A DNA stretch of 45,596 bases from CAINVV01 sp037129695 (GTDB lineage Bacteria; Bacteroidota; Bacteroidia; Bacteroidales; Prolixibacteraceae): contig JBAXUL010000023.1 of NCBI GenBank assembly GCA_037129695.1, positions 1 through 45,596 of the forward strand, in the 5' to 3' direction. The stretch's first letter is position 1. Every line of letters begins with the position of its first letter. Below are positions 25,644-34,327 of this stretch, one piece after another. Made by a program: the position numbers and the translations under genes. Under the pieces are notes generated by a model. It saw only the letters and a list, made by a program, of their open reading frames with translations. It searched no databases and was not told the DNA's origin.

Positions 25644-26324
25644 CTAAAACTTGATCACAATCATAGAGGCGGCAAATGCGCCGAAAGCGCTGAATGCGGC
25701 AGCCCTGTGCCAGACTTTGAGTTCAGGGTGATGCTCAAGCTGTCCTGCCAGAATCATGGTAGTTACCATACCAGTGAAATGAATGTACGCCAGTCCTTTG
25801 TGCAATTTGATGCTGCTGTAGCCTTTTCGCTCATTCAGCATCTTGGGTGGTGCGAACATCGACAGGGCAGCTGTACTAAAATAACCTATCTCGACAGCCG
25901 CGGCAAGCACTTCATGGGTATCTTTAATATTTTTGTAATCACTTCCAGTGGCTTTATAGAGTTTCGCACCTACAAAACCTTGTGCAACCATTCCTCCGAG
26001 CGTCAGAAAGCCCATGATCTGATGGGTAACCAACATCGTTCGTCTCACCTTCAATTCTGCCATCCTTTTCTCCGGTGTCAGTTCAAAAGCATTAAAATTA
26101 CGCATCAGTCCCTTTTCACCCCAAAAAATTCGCTGGGTGAACATGATTTTCCCGGGCAGCAATTTTGTTTTCTCAGGAGCAGCCTGATTCATTTCTCCCA
26201 GCAAATCCACAGTGGCAGTAGTATCAACTTTTGCCTGCTGCTGTTTGGCAGGAGTCTCTTTCTGAGCCTGTGATTCAAAAGAAACCAATGCTGCCAGCAG
26301 CGTAACCATTATAAATGTTTTCAT
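25644..26324 (-). CDS. cytochrome b561-like four-helix membrane protein
   Basis: This 226-residue protein has a signal peptide (1-20, ...SFESQAQ) and a periplasmic Gln/Lys/Thr-rich stretch. Four hydrophobic helices follow at about 98-120, 137-158, 174-194 and 205-225. Each helix begins with a histidine: H101 (THQIMGF), H137 (DTHEVL), H175 (KLHKGLAYIH) and H206 (VWHRAAAF). In an up-down bundle, H101/H175 would lie on one side and H137/H206 on the other, the spacing expected for two bis-His b hemes as in cytochrome b561. I infer an electron-transfer role. The start is the ATG at 26324, at the signal peptide, rather than one nine codons upstream. Confidence 0.68.
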   Translation of the reverse strand: MKTFIMVTLLAALVSFESQAQKETPAKQQQAKVDTTATVDLLGEMNQAAPEKTKLLPGKIMFTQRIFWGEKGLMRNFNAFELTPEKRMAELKVRRTMLVTHQIMGFLTLGGMVAQGFVGAKLYKATGSDYKNIKDTHEVLAAAVEIGYFSTAALSMFAPPKMLNERKGYSSIKLHKGLAYIHFTGMVTTMILAGQLEHHPELKVWHRAAAFSAFGAFAASMIVIKF

Positions 26325-26352
26325 AAAATTGTATTTGAATAGGGTTGTCATA

Positions 26353-26397
26353 AAATGAGTACGTAAAAAAATTCAGGAATTTCAAACGTACTCATTT
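26353..26397. repeat. 12-bp inverted repeat upstream of the b561-like gene
   Basis: AAATGAGTACGT (26353-26364) and its reverse complement ACGTACTCATTT (26386-26397) flank 21 nt. A TACGTTTG -7-like box (minus strand, 26390-26383) overlaps the right arm. It could be an operator for the b561-like gene or a weak hairpin after yqeY. Confidence 0.5.
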
Positions 26398-26431
26398 ATA
26401 ACGGAAATGATGAAACTTAGGTTACAAAGAT

Positions 26432-26881
26432 TTAACCCAACAAGTTTTTCACTTTCTCAGAAATCAGTTTTCCGTCTACTTTTCCGGCAAGTTCTTTGGA
26501 TGCAATTCCCATTACTTTTCCCATTTCTTTCATGGAAGTTGCACCGCAGGCATCTATAATTGCCTGTACAGCAACAGTTAGTTCATCGTCACCCATCTGT
26601 TTAGGAAGATAGGCTTCGTAAATTTTCACCTGGGCCATCTCAAACGCGGCGAGGTCCGGCCTGTTTTGCCCTGTATAGATTTCTGCAGAATCTTTGCCTT
26701 GCTTGGCCAGTTTTGAAATCGCTTTCAAAGCTTCATCATCGGGCAGATCCTCTCCCCCGCTTTTTGCTGTTTTTGCTTCGAGCAATACTTTTTTAATGTT
26801 CCTTACTGCCTCAAGCCTTTCCTTGTCGCGGGCCAGCATGGCAGCCCGAATGTCTTCATTGATCTGGTCGAATATGTTCAT
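26432..26881 (-). CDS. yqeY: GatB/YqeY domain protein
   Basis: This 149-residue, mostly helical cytosolic protein starts IFDQINEDIRAAMLARDKERLEAVRNIKKVLLEAK and ends with the GatB-tail-like motif KEMGKVMGIASKELAGKVDGKLISEKVKNLL. YqeY resembles the C-terminal tRNA-contacting domain of amidotransferase subunit GatB, but its role is not established. Length is typical. It follows the second ftsZ on the same strand after 85 bp, part of which is a heptamer repeat ending just before its start codon. It may be the last gene of the dcw transcript. Confidence 0.9.
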   Translation of the reverse strand: MNIFDQINEDIRAAMLARDKERLEAVRNIKKVLLEAKTAKSGGEDLPDDEALKAISKLAKQGKDSAEIYTGQNRPDLAAFEMAQVKIYEAYLPKQMGDDELTVAVQAIIDACGATSMKEMGKVMGIASKELAGKVDGKLISEKVKNLLG

Positions 26882-26883
26882 GA

Positions 26884-26918
26884 GTTATGAGTTATGGGTT
26901 ATGGGTTATGGGTTATGA
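26884..26918. repeat. heptamer tandem repeat GTTATG[A/G], 5 units
   Basis: Five perfect 7-bp units of GTTATGR begin 3 bp upstream of the yqeY start codon (which reads leftward). It is the most regular of the heptamer arrays in the window. Confidence 0.85.
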
Positions 26919-26966
26919 GATTGGCAAAATTGTTGAGCTTCTCTCAAGTCCAAATTAGTACTGTTA

Positions 26967-28379
26967 TCAGTCCGCTTTGTCGTGCAGGAAGGAATTGTTT
27001 TTTCGCAGTTTCAGTCCGTCTTCCGGATTATTGGAGATGGAATAACGTGACATTGATTTTCCGTTGTCGGTGGTTCCGCCCGGTTTCTGCTGTTTCATTC
27101 TGCGCCTTTCAAATGCTGGAACCTTCGAAAGTTCATTGATATAATCTTCTGTCTGGCTGTAAAAGTCCACGTGCATGACTCTTCTGACAACTTCAGGGGC
27201 ACCGGAGAAAGGATCAATCATTCTCTTCGGGTAAAGCCGACTAATGACTTCCTCCTGCGGATCTTCCATCCATTCGACTCCGGACGGTGAATCGCCGGCG
27301 AAGAACGTTTCAGGTCTGGATGGCAAATGATTCGAATCTGAAAAATCATCTCCGATCGATACCCTGATCTTGTCTTCCGTCTTGTCAATCTTCAGTTCCG
27401 GAATTGAACTGCTCTTAAACCCCGTGGCTACCACAGTGACGGTGAGCGCGTCTCCCAACGATGGATCAACGGCGATACCGTGGATGAGGTCTGCATTGTT
27501 CCCTGCCATTTCCTGAACATATTCGTTGACCAGGTTGACTTCATCCATGGTCACCTCTTTGGTTTCACCCGAAGTGATGTTGACCAGTATGTTTTTGGCA
27601 CCGCGGATGTCGTTGTTGTTAAGCAGCGGAGAGTTAATCGCACCCTCGGCAGCTTTCAATGCACGGTCCTCTCCACTGAAGGTGGCTGATCCCATGATGG
27701 CTACTCCGGAGTTTTGCATGACCGTCCTGACATCCTCAAAATCCACGTTGATGAAACCGGTACTCGTGATAATGTCCGCGATACCCCTGGCTGCCGTAGC
27801 AAGCACATCATCGGCTTTGGCGAAGGCTTTGGAGATCGGGAAGTCACCATAAATTTCGCGAATCCTTTCGTTGTTGATGATCAAGAGTGAATCTACGTGA
27901 CCTTCCATCTGCCTGATTCCTTCGATGGCCTGTTGTATTCTCAGCTTTCCTTCGTTTCTGAAAGGCAGTGTTACGATTCCAATGGTAAGTATGTGGTTGG
28001 TCCTTGCAACCTCAGCAATAACAGGTGCGGCACCGGTTCCGGTACCTCCACCCATTCCTGCGGTGATGAAGACCATCTTGGTATTTGCAGAAAAAATGGC
28101 TTCGATCTCCTCAATGTTTTCGTTCGCCGATTCACGGCCGATCGTAGGTTTATTCCCCGCACCCCTGCCCTCCGTGAGTGCAGAGCCCAGTTGCACTTTA
28201 ATGGGAACCGGACTCTTCAGCAGATGCTGTAAATCGGTATTGCAAATGGCAAAATCCACATCTTTGATCCCTTGCCGGTACATGTGGTTTACGGCATTGC
28301 TTCCGCCACCACCCACACCAATAACCTTGATGATGTTTTCCGATGAGGTCGGCAGATCGAAATCTATGAGTTCCTTCAT
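26967..28379 (-). CDS. ftsZ: cell division protein FtsZ, canonical-tailed copy
   Basis: This 470-residue tubulin-like GTPase forms the division ring. It has IKVIGVGGGGSNAVNHM (about 17-33), the GTP signature GGGTGTG at 110-116, and the synergy-loop catalytic residues N211, D213 and D216 in INVDFEDV, so it should polymerise and hydrolyse GTP. After the globular part (to about 320) comes a long linker. The tail has VPAFERRRM, SRYSIS and a final NNSFLHDKAD, the Bacteroidota FtsZ terminus known from Flavobacterium. It lies 54 bp downstream of another ftsZ. It is probably the orthologue of the usual single FtsZ despite not being adjacent to ftsA. Confidence 0.94.
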   Translation of the reverse strand: MKELIDFDLPTSSENIIKVIGVGGGGSNAVNHMYRQGIKDVDFAICNTDLQHLLKSPVPIKVQLGSALTEGRGAGNKPTIGRESANENIEEIEAIFSANTKMVFITAGMGGGTGTGAAPVIAEVARTNHILTIGIVTLPFRNEGKLRIQQAIEGIRQMEGHVDSLLIINNERIREIYGDFPISKAFAKADDVLATAARGIADIITSTGFINVDFEDVRTVMQNSGVAIMGSATFSGEDRALKAAEGAINSPLLNNNDIRGAKNILVNITSGETKEVTMDEVNLVNEYVQEMAGNNADLIHGIAVDPSLGDALTVTVVATGFKSSSIPELKIDKTEDKIRVSIGDDFSDSNHLPSRPETFFAGDSPSGVEWMEDPQEEVISRLYPKRMIDPFSGAPEVVRRVMHVDFYSQTEDYINELSKVPAFERRRMKQQKPGGTTDNGKSMSRYSISNNPEDGLKLRKNNSFLHDKAD

Positions 28380-28433
28380 AATATCTGATTTTTATCGTTT
28401 ATCTTTTAGTGGCCAGAAAGACTAAATATGCAC

Positions 28434-29729
28434 TTATTTTACTTCTGTATCTTCATCGGTGAACAGTCCTCCAAACTGACTGTTAAACCATTTGGAGATA
28501 GATTCTCGCTCCTTTCTGGCGGGTTTTTGTTCCGGTTCAGATGGTTTTTTATCTTGAACTACGCGTTCTTCAATGGGTGGTTCTTCCAGAATGGATAAAT
28601 TATCCTCATCAGTGATACCCATGAAATCTTCTTCCTGTTCAACAGGAACGTTTTCTTTCATTTCCGGAATATCGTCATCCATCTGAAGTATTGTTTTTTC
28701 GACAGCAACAGGCGCTGAAACAGAAACTGCAGATTTGACATGACTTGTATCGTGGTCAAATCCTGTAGCGATGATGGTCACGCTGATCTTATTCCCAAGG
28801 GATGGATCATAGCCGTTGCCCCAAATGATATTGGCATTGTCGCCGGCAGCTTGCTGCAGGTAATCGATGATCTGCCCGATTTCACCCATCCTCACCTCTT
28901 CCTCTCCCGAGATGATGTTCAGCAGGATATTGCCGGTGCCATAGATATTGTTACTGTCGAGCAATGGTGACTGCAAGGCATCTTCAACCGCTGCATAGGC
29001 GCGATCGGGACCTTCGGCCAATCCGGTTCCCATGATAAATACACCGCTGTCGCGCATCACGGTATTGACATCCGCGAAATCGATGTTGATATTGCCGTGC
29101 AGGGTGATGATCTCAGCACATCCCTTCACGGCAGTGCAAACGATGTCGTCCGCTTTGGAGAAAGCCTCACGAGCAGGCAAATCCCCATATACCTTGTGCA
29201 GGTTTTCATTGCTGATCACCAGCATACAATCTACATACCTGTCAAGTTTCAGAATTCCTTCAATTGCCTGGTCATACCGCAGTTTTCCTTCTTTCTTAGA
29301 GGGCATCGTCACGACGGCAATGGTCAGGATATCCATGTCTCTGGCCAATTGCGCAATTATCGGAGCGGCCCCGGTTCCGGTTCCTCCACCCATACCTGCA
29401 GTGATGAATACCATTTTGGTTCCGGATTCGAGGATTTCTCTCACCTCTCCCAGGTTCTCAATGGCCGCCTGTTCCCCCTTTTTTGGGACGTTACCGGCTC
29501 CACGGCCCTCAGTGAGCGTGACTCCCAACTGAATCCTGATGGGAACCTGACTGTTCACCAATGCCTGGGCATCCGTGTTGCAAATCACAAAATCAACTCC
29601 GGCAATCCCGTTGTGATACATGTGATTGACCGCATTGCTACCGCCTCCTCCAACTCCGATCACCTTAATGATGGAATGGTTTGGTTGCTGAAATCCAAAT
29701 GGCAACAGATCGTCTACAATATTTTCCAT
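28434..29729 (-). CDS. ftsZ2: second FtsZ paralogue with atypical C-terminal tail
   Basis: This 431-residue protein is a full FtsZ GTPase: IKVIGVGGGGSNAVNHM, GGGTGTG at 114-120, and active-site N215, D217 and D220 in INIDFADV. The body ends near 310, followed by an acidic Glu/Pro-rich linker. The last 23 residues (409-431, ESISKWFNSQFGGLF then TDEDTEVK) lack the FtsZ terminal peptide. They place I, W/F, F and L/F on one helical face, like an amphipathic membrane anchor. The neighbouring FtsA ends similarly (DGLFEDSEGK). The ATG at 29729 is preferred to a TTG at 29747. It occupies the normal ftsZ position, 18 bp after ftsA. The symbol ftsZ2 here only means second paralogue. Confidence 0.9.
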   Translation of the reverse strand: MENIVDDLLPFGFQQPNHSIIKVIGVGGGGSNAVNHMYHNGIAGVDFVICNTDAQALVNSQVPIRIQLGVTLTEGRGAGNVPKKGEQAAIENLGEVREILESGTKMVFITAGMGGGTGTGAAPIIAQLARDMDILTIAVVTMPSKKEGKLRYDQAIEGILKLDRYVDCMLVISNENLHKVYGDLPAREAFSKADDIVCTAVKGCAEIITLHGNINIDFADVNTVMRDSGVFIMGTGLAEGPDRAYAAVEDALQSPLLDSNNIYGTGNILLNIISGEEEVRMGEIGQIIDYLQQAAGDNANIIWGNGYDPSLGNKISVTIIATGFDHDTSHVKSAVSVSAPVAVEKTILQMDDDIPEMKENVPVEQEEDFMGITDEDNLSILEEPPIEERVVQDKKPSEPEQKPARKERESISKWFNSQFGGLFTDEDTEVK

Positions 29730-29747
29730 AACGACTTCTTTTGTCAA

Positions 29748-31058
29748 TTATTTACCTTCAGAATCTTCAAAAAGGCCATCAAAGCCATCTTTTACCTTGT
29801 CGACCAAATCGAACAATCCGCGTGATTTCTTTTTGACAGGAGCTGCTTTTGGCGCCTCTTCCTGTACAATTGGGTCAACCATACCGGCAGGATATTTTAA
29901 GGATCTCGAATGGATCAATCCATGGATCAGAATACCCAAAAGATTGGCAGAACCGGGATTGACCAGCTGATCGTTAAAAAGTTGCTCTTTCATTGGTACG
30001 ATCGGCCTTCCGAACCGCACATCCAAACCGGTTGTATAGCTCACCATCTTATCTATTCCGTTCATGTTGGCTCCGCTGCCTGTAAGTACAATCCCGGCAC
30101 CCAGCTTATCCAGATAACCGGTCGATTCCAGCTGGTAATTGACCCATTCCATGATCTCCTCCAACCTTGCCTGTATGATTCCTGCCAGACTTTTAAACGA
30201 GATCTCCTTCCCCGGCCAACCTTCCACTTCCGGAATCTGTGCCACTTTATTATCCGGCGCAAGGTCGGACATGGCATATCCGCAATTGATCTTTACCATT
30301 TCAGCGTGACGTGGAATGATGTTGCATCCTTCTTTGATATCGTTCGAAATAACATTGCCACCAAAAGGAAGTTCGAGTGCAAGTCTCAGTTTATTTTCAT
30401 AATAGAGTGATATTCCTGTCGTACCAGCTCCCAGGTCAAGCAGAACGACTCCTGCCTCCTTTTCATCCGCCGAAAGGCAGGCAGCTCCCTGAACGTAAGG
30501 ATTGACATAAGGCGCTGCCAGTTCAAAACCGGCTTTTTCAATGGCCTTGCACAGGTTTTTTTCGTAATTCTCTGAAGCCAGTATCATGTTAAAAACCGCA
30601 TCGATACGGCGGCCGGCAATTCCTGCGGGTTTGTTGATTCCGCGTTCCCCATCTACGATGTATTCAGTGGGTATCAGGTGATAGATTTTCTCTCCGGCAG
30701 TCACTGAATGGCGCCGTGCCTCTTCAGCCATCGCCTTCACTATGGATTGGGTGACTTCGTTCCCTTCCGTCATCCGGTAACAGGCGTATGGCCGGTTACC
30801 GATCTTTGGACCGGAAATACCTGCATAAAGTTTCTTTACCCTGAGGTTCGTCGCTTTCTCGAGAACAATTACTGCCTTGCGGATCGACTCAGCTACTTCG
30901 TCAATATTGACCACAACTCCGTTTCGAACGCCCATGGTTGCTACTTCACTGAAGGCCAATACATCGAGTTTGTTGTCTGATGTAAACCGTCCCAGGATAG
31001 CTCTGGTGCGTGAAGTGCCGATATCAATGGCTGCTGCTAATTCTCTTGTCTGGCTCAT
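29748..31058 (-). CDS. ftsA: cell division protein FtsA
   Basis: This 436-residue actin-like ATPase anchors FtsZ to the membrane. It shows phosphate-1 AAIDIGTSRTRAILGRF (9-25), the 1C-domain region (about 85-165), phosphate-2 VVLLDLGAGTTGISLY and the adenosine loop IVLTGSGANMNGIDKM. The linker is followed by an amphipathic membrane-targeting helix at the end (KKKSRGLFDLVDKVKDGF, then DGLFEDSEGK). It lies 4 bp downstream of ftsQ and 18 bp upstream of the first ftsZ, so all are one transcript. With two FtsZ types downstream, this FtsA may serve one or both. Confidence 0.95.
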   Translation of the reverse strand: MSQTRELAAAIDIGTSRTRAILGRFTSDNKLDVLAFSEVATMGVRNGVVVNIDEVAESIRKAVIVLEKATNLRVKKLYAGISGPKIGNRPYACYRMTEGNEVTQSIVKAMAEEARRHSVTAGEKIYHLIPTEYIVDGERGINKPAGIAGRRIDAVFNMILASENYEKNLCKAIEKAGFELAAPYVNPYVQGAACLSADEKEAGVVLLDLGAGTTGISLYYENKLRLALELPFGGNVISNDIKEGCNIIPRHAEMVKINCGYAMSDLAPDNKVAQIPEVEGWPGKEISFKSLAGIIQARLEEIMEWVNYQLESTGYLDKLGAGIVLTGSGANMNGIDKMVSYTTGLDVRFGRPIVPMKEQLFNDQLVNPGSANLLGILIHGLIHSRSLKYPAGMVDPIVQEEAPKAAPVKKKSRGLFDLVDKVKDGFDGLFEDSEGK

Positions 31059-31062
31059 CTCA

Positions 31063-31815
31063 TTATTTTTTTAAACAGATTACCTGATTTCTGTATGTTA
31101 GGTTGATGGATTTGTAGATGGTCCATCCCCCATTTTTAAATCCTTCTTTATAAAGAGCTTTCAAATTTCTAAATTTAACCTGATAATCCTCAGGTGTTCC
31201 AAAATAAATCAGTTGATCTCCAACCCGGGGAACCATGGTCAGATTGCCATTCCCGCCCACATGGATCTGATCAATCTGGGCACTCAGGAAAGGATCCTCC
31301 TCAATGAACGTGATCAACGGAAGCAGCCGCTTGCGGGCATATTCATAAGCAATCACTCCCGAAACCATCATCACCCGGGGTGTATAATTGGGTGTCCAGT
31401 CGATGCTTTTCCCAAAGCGGTCCATGTAATAATCCCGTCCCGGCAGATCTACCCTGAACTCAGGCTTTCGCTGACGGATCCTGACTACCACACATCCTTC
31501 TCCGGGCTTACCCCTGCCTACAATAGAGGTAAAAACTGTAACCTCTTCTATTGCCTTTATTTTCTGCAACCCATCTTCGATTGTCCTCAAATCAATTTGA
31601 TCCAGATTCTGACGAAGTACACGCGGATTATGGCTCAGCACCCATTCCCGGATATCCCTGCCACGCAGGAACTGATTATCCAAAGAATCTGTAATCTCGA
31701 CCCTCACATCGGTGCAAACGATCATTTTTTGCTCGTAGATAGTAAACCCCAAAGATAGGGAGACCATTGCGAACACAAGGCACCAAATGACAAGAGTTCC
31801 GAATTTCTTAATCAT
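31063..31815 (-). CDS. ftsQ: cell division protein FtsQ
   Basis: This 250-residue bitopic inner-membrane protein has a short cytoplasmic N terminus and one transmembrane helix (about 6-26, GTLVIWCLVFAMVSLSLGFTI). The periplasmic part begins with a POTRA-like region (VRVEITDSLDNQFLRGRDIREWVL) and an FtsQ domain (VVVRIRQRKPEFRV, YYMDRFGKSIDWTPNYTPRVMMVSG). It links early and late divisome proteins. The gene overlaps the end of murC by 8 bp and precedes ftsA. Identification rests on topology, motif traces and its invariant position in the dcw order. Confidence 0.9.
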   Translation of the reverse strand: MIKKFGTLVIWCLVFAMVSLSLGFTIYEQKMIVCTDVRVEITDSLDNQFLRGRDIREWVLSHNPRVLRQNLDQIDLRTIEDGLQKIKAIEEVTVFTSIVGRGKPGEGCVVVRIRQRKPEFRVDLPGRDYYMDRFGKSIDWTPNYTPRVMMVSGVIAYEYARKRLLPLITFIEEDPFLSAQIDQIHVGGNGNLTMVPRVGDQLIYFGTPEDYQVKFRNLKALYKEGFKNGGWTIYKSINLTYRNQVICLKK

Positions 31816-33214
31816 TTTCTTTCACTTTTAAATAATCGACAAGCGGATTTACCAGTCGGTCGATGTCGCCTGCTCCCAATGTCATCAATATATCAAGCTG
31901 ATAATCATCTAAAATGGCCGGAAAATCAGCAGCTGAACATCTTCTTTTTGATTTCAGTTTCATTTTACCGAGAATCAAACTTGCATCCACGCCAGGCAAG
32001 GGCTCCTCCCTGGCCGGATAAATCTCCATCACCAGCGCCTCATCCAGCAAATCCAGACTTTCCGCAAATCCATCGGCAAAATCACGGGTACGGGTAAAAA
32101 GATGCGGCTGGAAAATACCTGTTATCTTCCGACCTGGGAAAAGATGACGGACGGATTTGATCGTTGCCTCCAACTCTCTTGGATGATGACCATAATCGTC
32201 GATATAAACAGTTTTATTACCCTTGCAGCGGATGTCAAACCTCCGCTCCACACCTTTGTATCCGGGCACGGATGCCAGAATTTCAATGGGAGTGACCCCA
32301 TTCAGCAGTGCGAGCGCGATGGCAGCTGTCAGGTTTTCAACGTTCATCAGTCCGGGATAATGCAGTTTAATCCCCTTAACTGTCCCAATGGGTGATATCA
32401 CGTCAAAATGATAGGCTCCTTCAGTGACAACAATGTTTTCAGCCTTGAAATCTGCTGCCTCTGTAGCTGAATAGCTATAATAGGTGATGTCGGTATTCCA
32501 GGCAGGATCAATTTCCACCCCTTTGCGGTAAAGCAGGACGCCTCCCTTGTTGATCTGGCCGGTAAAAATGGCAAAAGCATCCACCAGGTTACCCGGAGTG
32601 CCATAAATATCGAGGTGATCGGGATCCATCCAGGTGATTACGGCCATTTCCGGATACAAACGCAGGAAGGAACGATCGAACTCATCCGCTTCAGCCACCA
32701 TCAGGTTGCTGTCATTGTCAGGCAAAAGCAAATTGGTTCCATAGTTACGGGAAATCCCTCCCATAAAGGCACAACAGTCAACGTGCGATTCCTTCAGCAA
32801 ATAGGCTGTCATCGTGGTGACAGAAGTCTTTCCATGGGTACCTGCGATGGCAAGGCATTTTTTCCCTTTGCTCAGCGCCCCAAGCACTTCCGATCTCTTG
32901 ACAATGGTAAACCGATTCTCCCGCAGAAAAACCATCTCACCGAAACTCTCCGGCACGGCAGGTGTAAAGATGATCAGGGTACGCTCCACTTCCGTGATTT
33001 TCGGCATAAGCTCCTGATCCATATCAAAATGTACAGGAATGCCCTCCAGGATCAACTCATCGGTCAGGGGAGAAGGAGTCTTGTCGTACCCTGAAACGCG
33101 TTTCCCTGCAAACTTAAAATATCGGGCAAGGGCACTCATCCCAATGCCACCTATTCCAAGCAGGTATACCTGTTTGATTTCCTCAAGTTCAATTGTCTGA
33201 TGAAAATTATCCAT
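31808..33214 (-). CDS. murC: UDP-N-acetylmuramate--L-alanine ligase
   Basis: This 468-residue cytosolic Mur ligase adds L-Ala to UDP-MurNAc. It has the Rossmann start VYLLGIGGIGMSALARYF, the ATP loop AGTHGKTSVTTM (about 113-124), MVAEADEFDRSFL, and a C-terminal domain with VYIDDYGHHPRELEATI and FQPHLFTRTRDF, all MurC-specific. The ATG at 33214 is preferred to a TTG two codons earlier. It is 9 bp downstream of murG and overlaps ftsQ. Confidence 0.96.
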   Translation of the reverse strand: MDNFHQTIELEEIKQVYLLGIGGIGMSALARYFKFAGKRVSGYDKTPSPLTDELILEGIPVHFDMDQELMPKITEVERTLIIFTPAVPESFGEMVFLRENRFTIVKRSEVLGALSKGKKCLAIAGTHGKTSVTTMTAYLLKESHVDCCAFMGGISRNYGTNLLLPDNDSNLMVAEADEFDRSFLRLYPEMAVITWMDPDHLDIYGTPGNLVDAFAIFTGQINKGGVLLYRKGVEIDPAWNTDITYYSYSATEAADFKAENIVVTEGAYHFDVISPIGTVKGIKLHYPGLMNVENLTAAIALALLNGVTPIEILASVPGYKGVERRFDIRCKGNKTVYIDDYGHHPRELEATIKSVRHLFPGRKITGIFQPHLFTRTRDFADGFAESLDLLDEALVMEIYPAREEPLPGVDASLILGKMKLKSKRRCSAADFPAILDDYQLDILMTLGAGDIDRLVNPLVDYLKVKEND

Positions 33215-33223
33215 TGTCAAATA

Positions 33224-34327
33224 TCAATGCTCAATTAATGATACAATTACCTCTACAATATCTTTTGTCGCGTCAGGCGTCGCCATTCTTTTTATATTTT
33301 CCGACAAAACCTCCAGCCGTTTTCTATCTCTTACCAGGATGATGGCCTCCTCGACCAATCGATCATTGACTTCAGCATCCCTGATCAGGACTGCTGCATC
33401 CTGATCGGCAAGCGCCCGGGCATTATAGGTCTGGTGATCTTCAGCCACATTGGGCGAAGGCACGAGAATGGTCGGTTTGCCTACGACACATAGCTCACTG
33501 ATCGTTCCTGCTCCTGCACGGGAGATCACAAGGTCGGCTGCCGAGTATGCCAGATCCATCCTTTGAATAAACTCCAGCAGATGTATATTTTCGGCAGGAT
33601 GAGAGACCAGTTCCCGGTTAAGTTCCTCAAAATATATCTTGCCTGTCTGCCAAAGGAACTGGACGCCGGATGAACGCATCAAATCCAGTTTTGCCCTTAT
33701 TCCATTGTTCAATGAACGGGCCCCCAGACTTCCGCCTACCACCAGAACAACCGGTCTGGTGGGATCGAGTCCGAAAAATTGAAGCGAATCTACAGTCTTG
33801 TTTTCTATGCCTTCCAACCCTTTTCGGATTGGATTACCGGTAAATACCAGTTTTTCCTTCGGGAAAAACCTTTCCATGTTCCGGTAGGCAACGCAGATTT
33901 TAGCTGCCTTTTTACCGAGCAACTTATTGGTGACGCCTGCAAAAGAATTTTGCTCTTGCAAAAGCGCGGGTATTCCCATTTGTGTGGCGACTTTCAGCAC
34001 AGGTCCACTGGCATAGCCACCCACACCAATCACACAGTCAGGCTTAAACTTCCTGACCACCGACCTGGCTTGCCACAAGGATGCCAGCAATTTTGGCAGA
34101 AACAGCAAATTGCGTACGATCTCACCCCTGTGAAAACCGGCAACCGGTAATCCGACAATGTCAAATCCCGCAGCAGGCACCTTTTCCATCTCCATTTTTC
34201 CAAGGGCGCCGACGAAAAGGATCTTCGCATCCGGGAAACGCTGCTTCAATCCTTCAGCGATCGACAATGCCGGGAATATATGGCCTCCGGTGCCACCTCC
34301 GCTCACGATGAACCGATGGTTGCTCAT
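33224..34327 (-). CDS. murG: UDP-GlcNAc:lipid I GlcNAc transferase MurG
   Basis: This 367-residue GT-B glycosyltransferase at the inner face of the membrane converts lipid I to lipid II. It shows the N-terminal GGGTGGHIFPALSIAEGL (10-27), PVAGFHRGE, the second glycine loop VIGVGGYASGPVL, QEQNSFAGVTNKLLG, and the nucleotide-sugar motif VISRAGAGTISELCVVGKPTILVPSP. Length is standard. Its start overlaps the ftsW stop by 4 nt. Confidence 0.96.
   Translation of the reverse strand: MSNHRFIVSGGGTGGHIFPALSIAEGLKQRFPDAKILFVGALGKMEMEKVPAAGFDIVGLPVAGFHRGEIVRNLLFLPKLLASLWQARSVVRKFKPDCVIGVGGYASGPVLKVATQMGIPALLQEQNSFAGVTNKLLGKKAAKICVAYRNMERFFPKEKLVFTGNPIRKGLEGIENKTVDSLQFFGLDPTRPVVLVVGGSLGARSLNNGIRAKLDLMRSSGVQFLWQTGKIYFEELNRELVSHPAENIHLLEFIQRMDLAYSAADLVISRAGAGTISELCVVGKPTILVPSPNVAEDHQTYNARALADQDAAVLIRDAEVNDRLVEEAIILVRDRKRLEVLSENIKRMATPDATKDIVEVIVSLIEH

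Noticed and set aside
28434..29729. First ftsZ copy as a phage/plasmid tubulin (TubZ/PhuZ)
   Set aside because: Its glycine-rich loops and synergy loop are those of chromosomal FtsZ, and it lies within the dcw operon with matching gene spacing.
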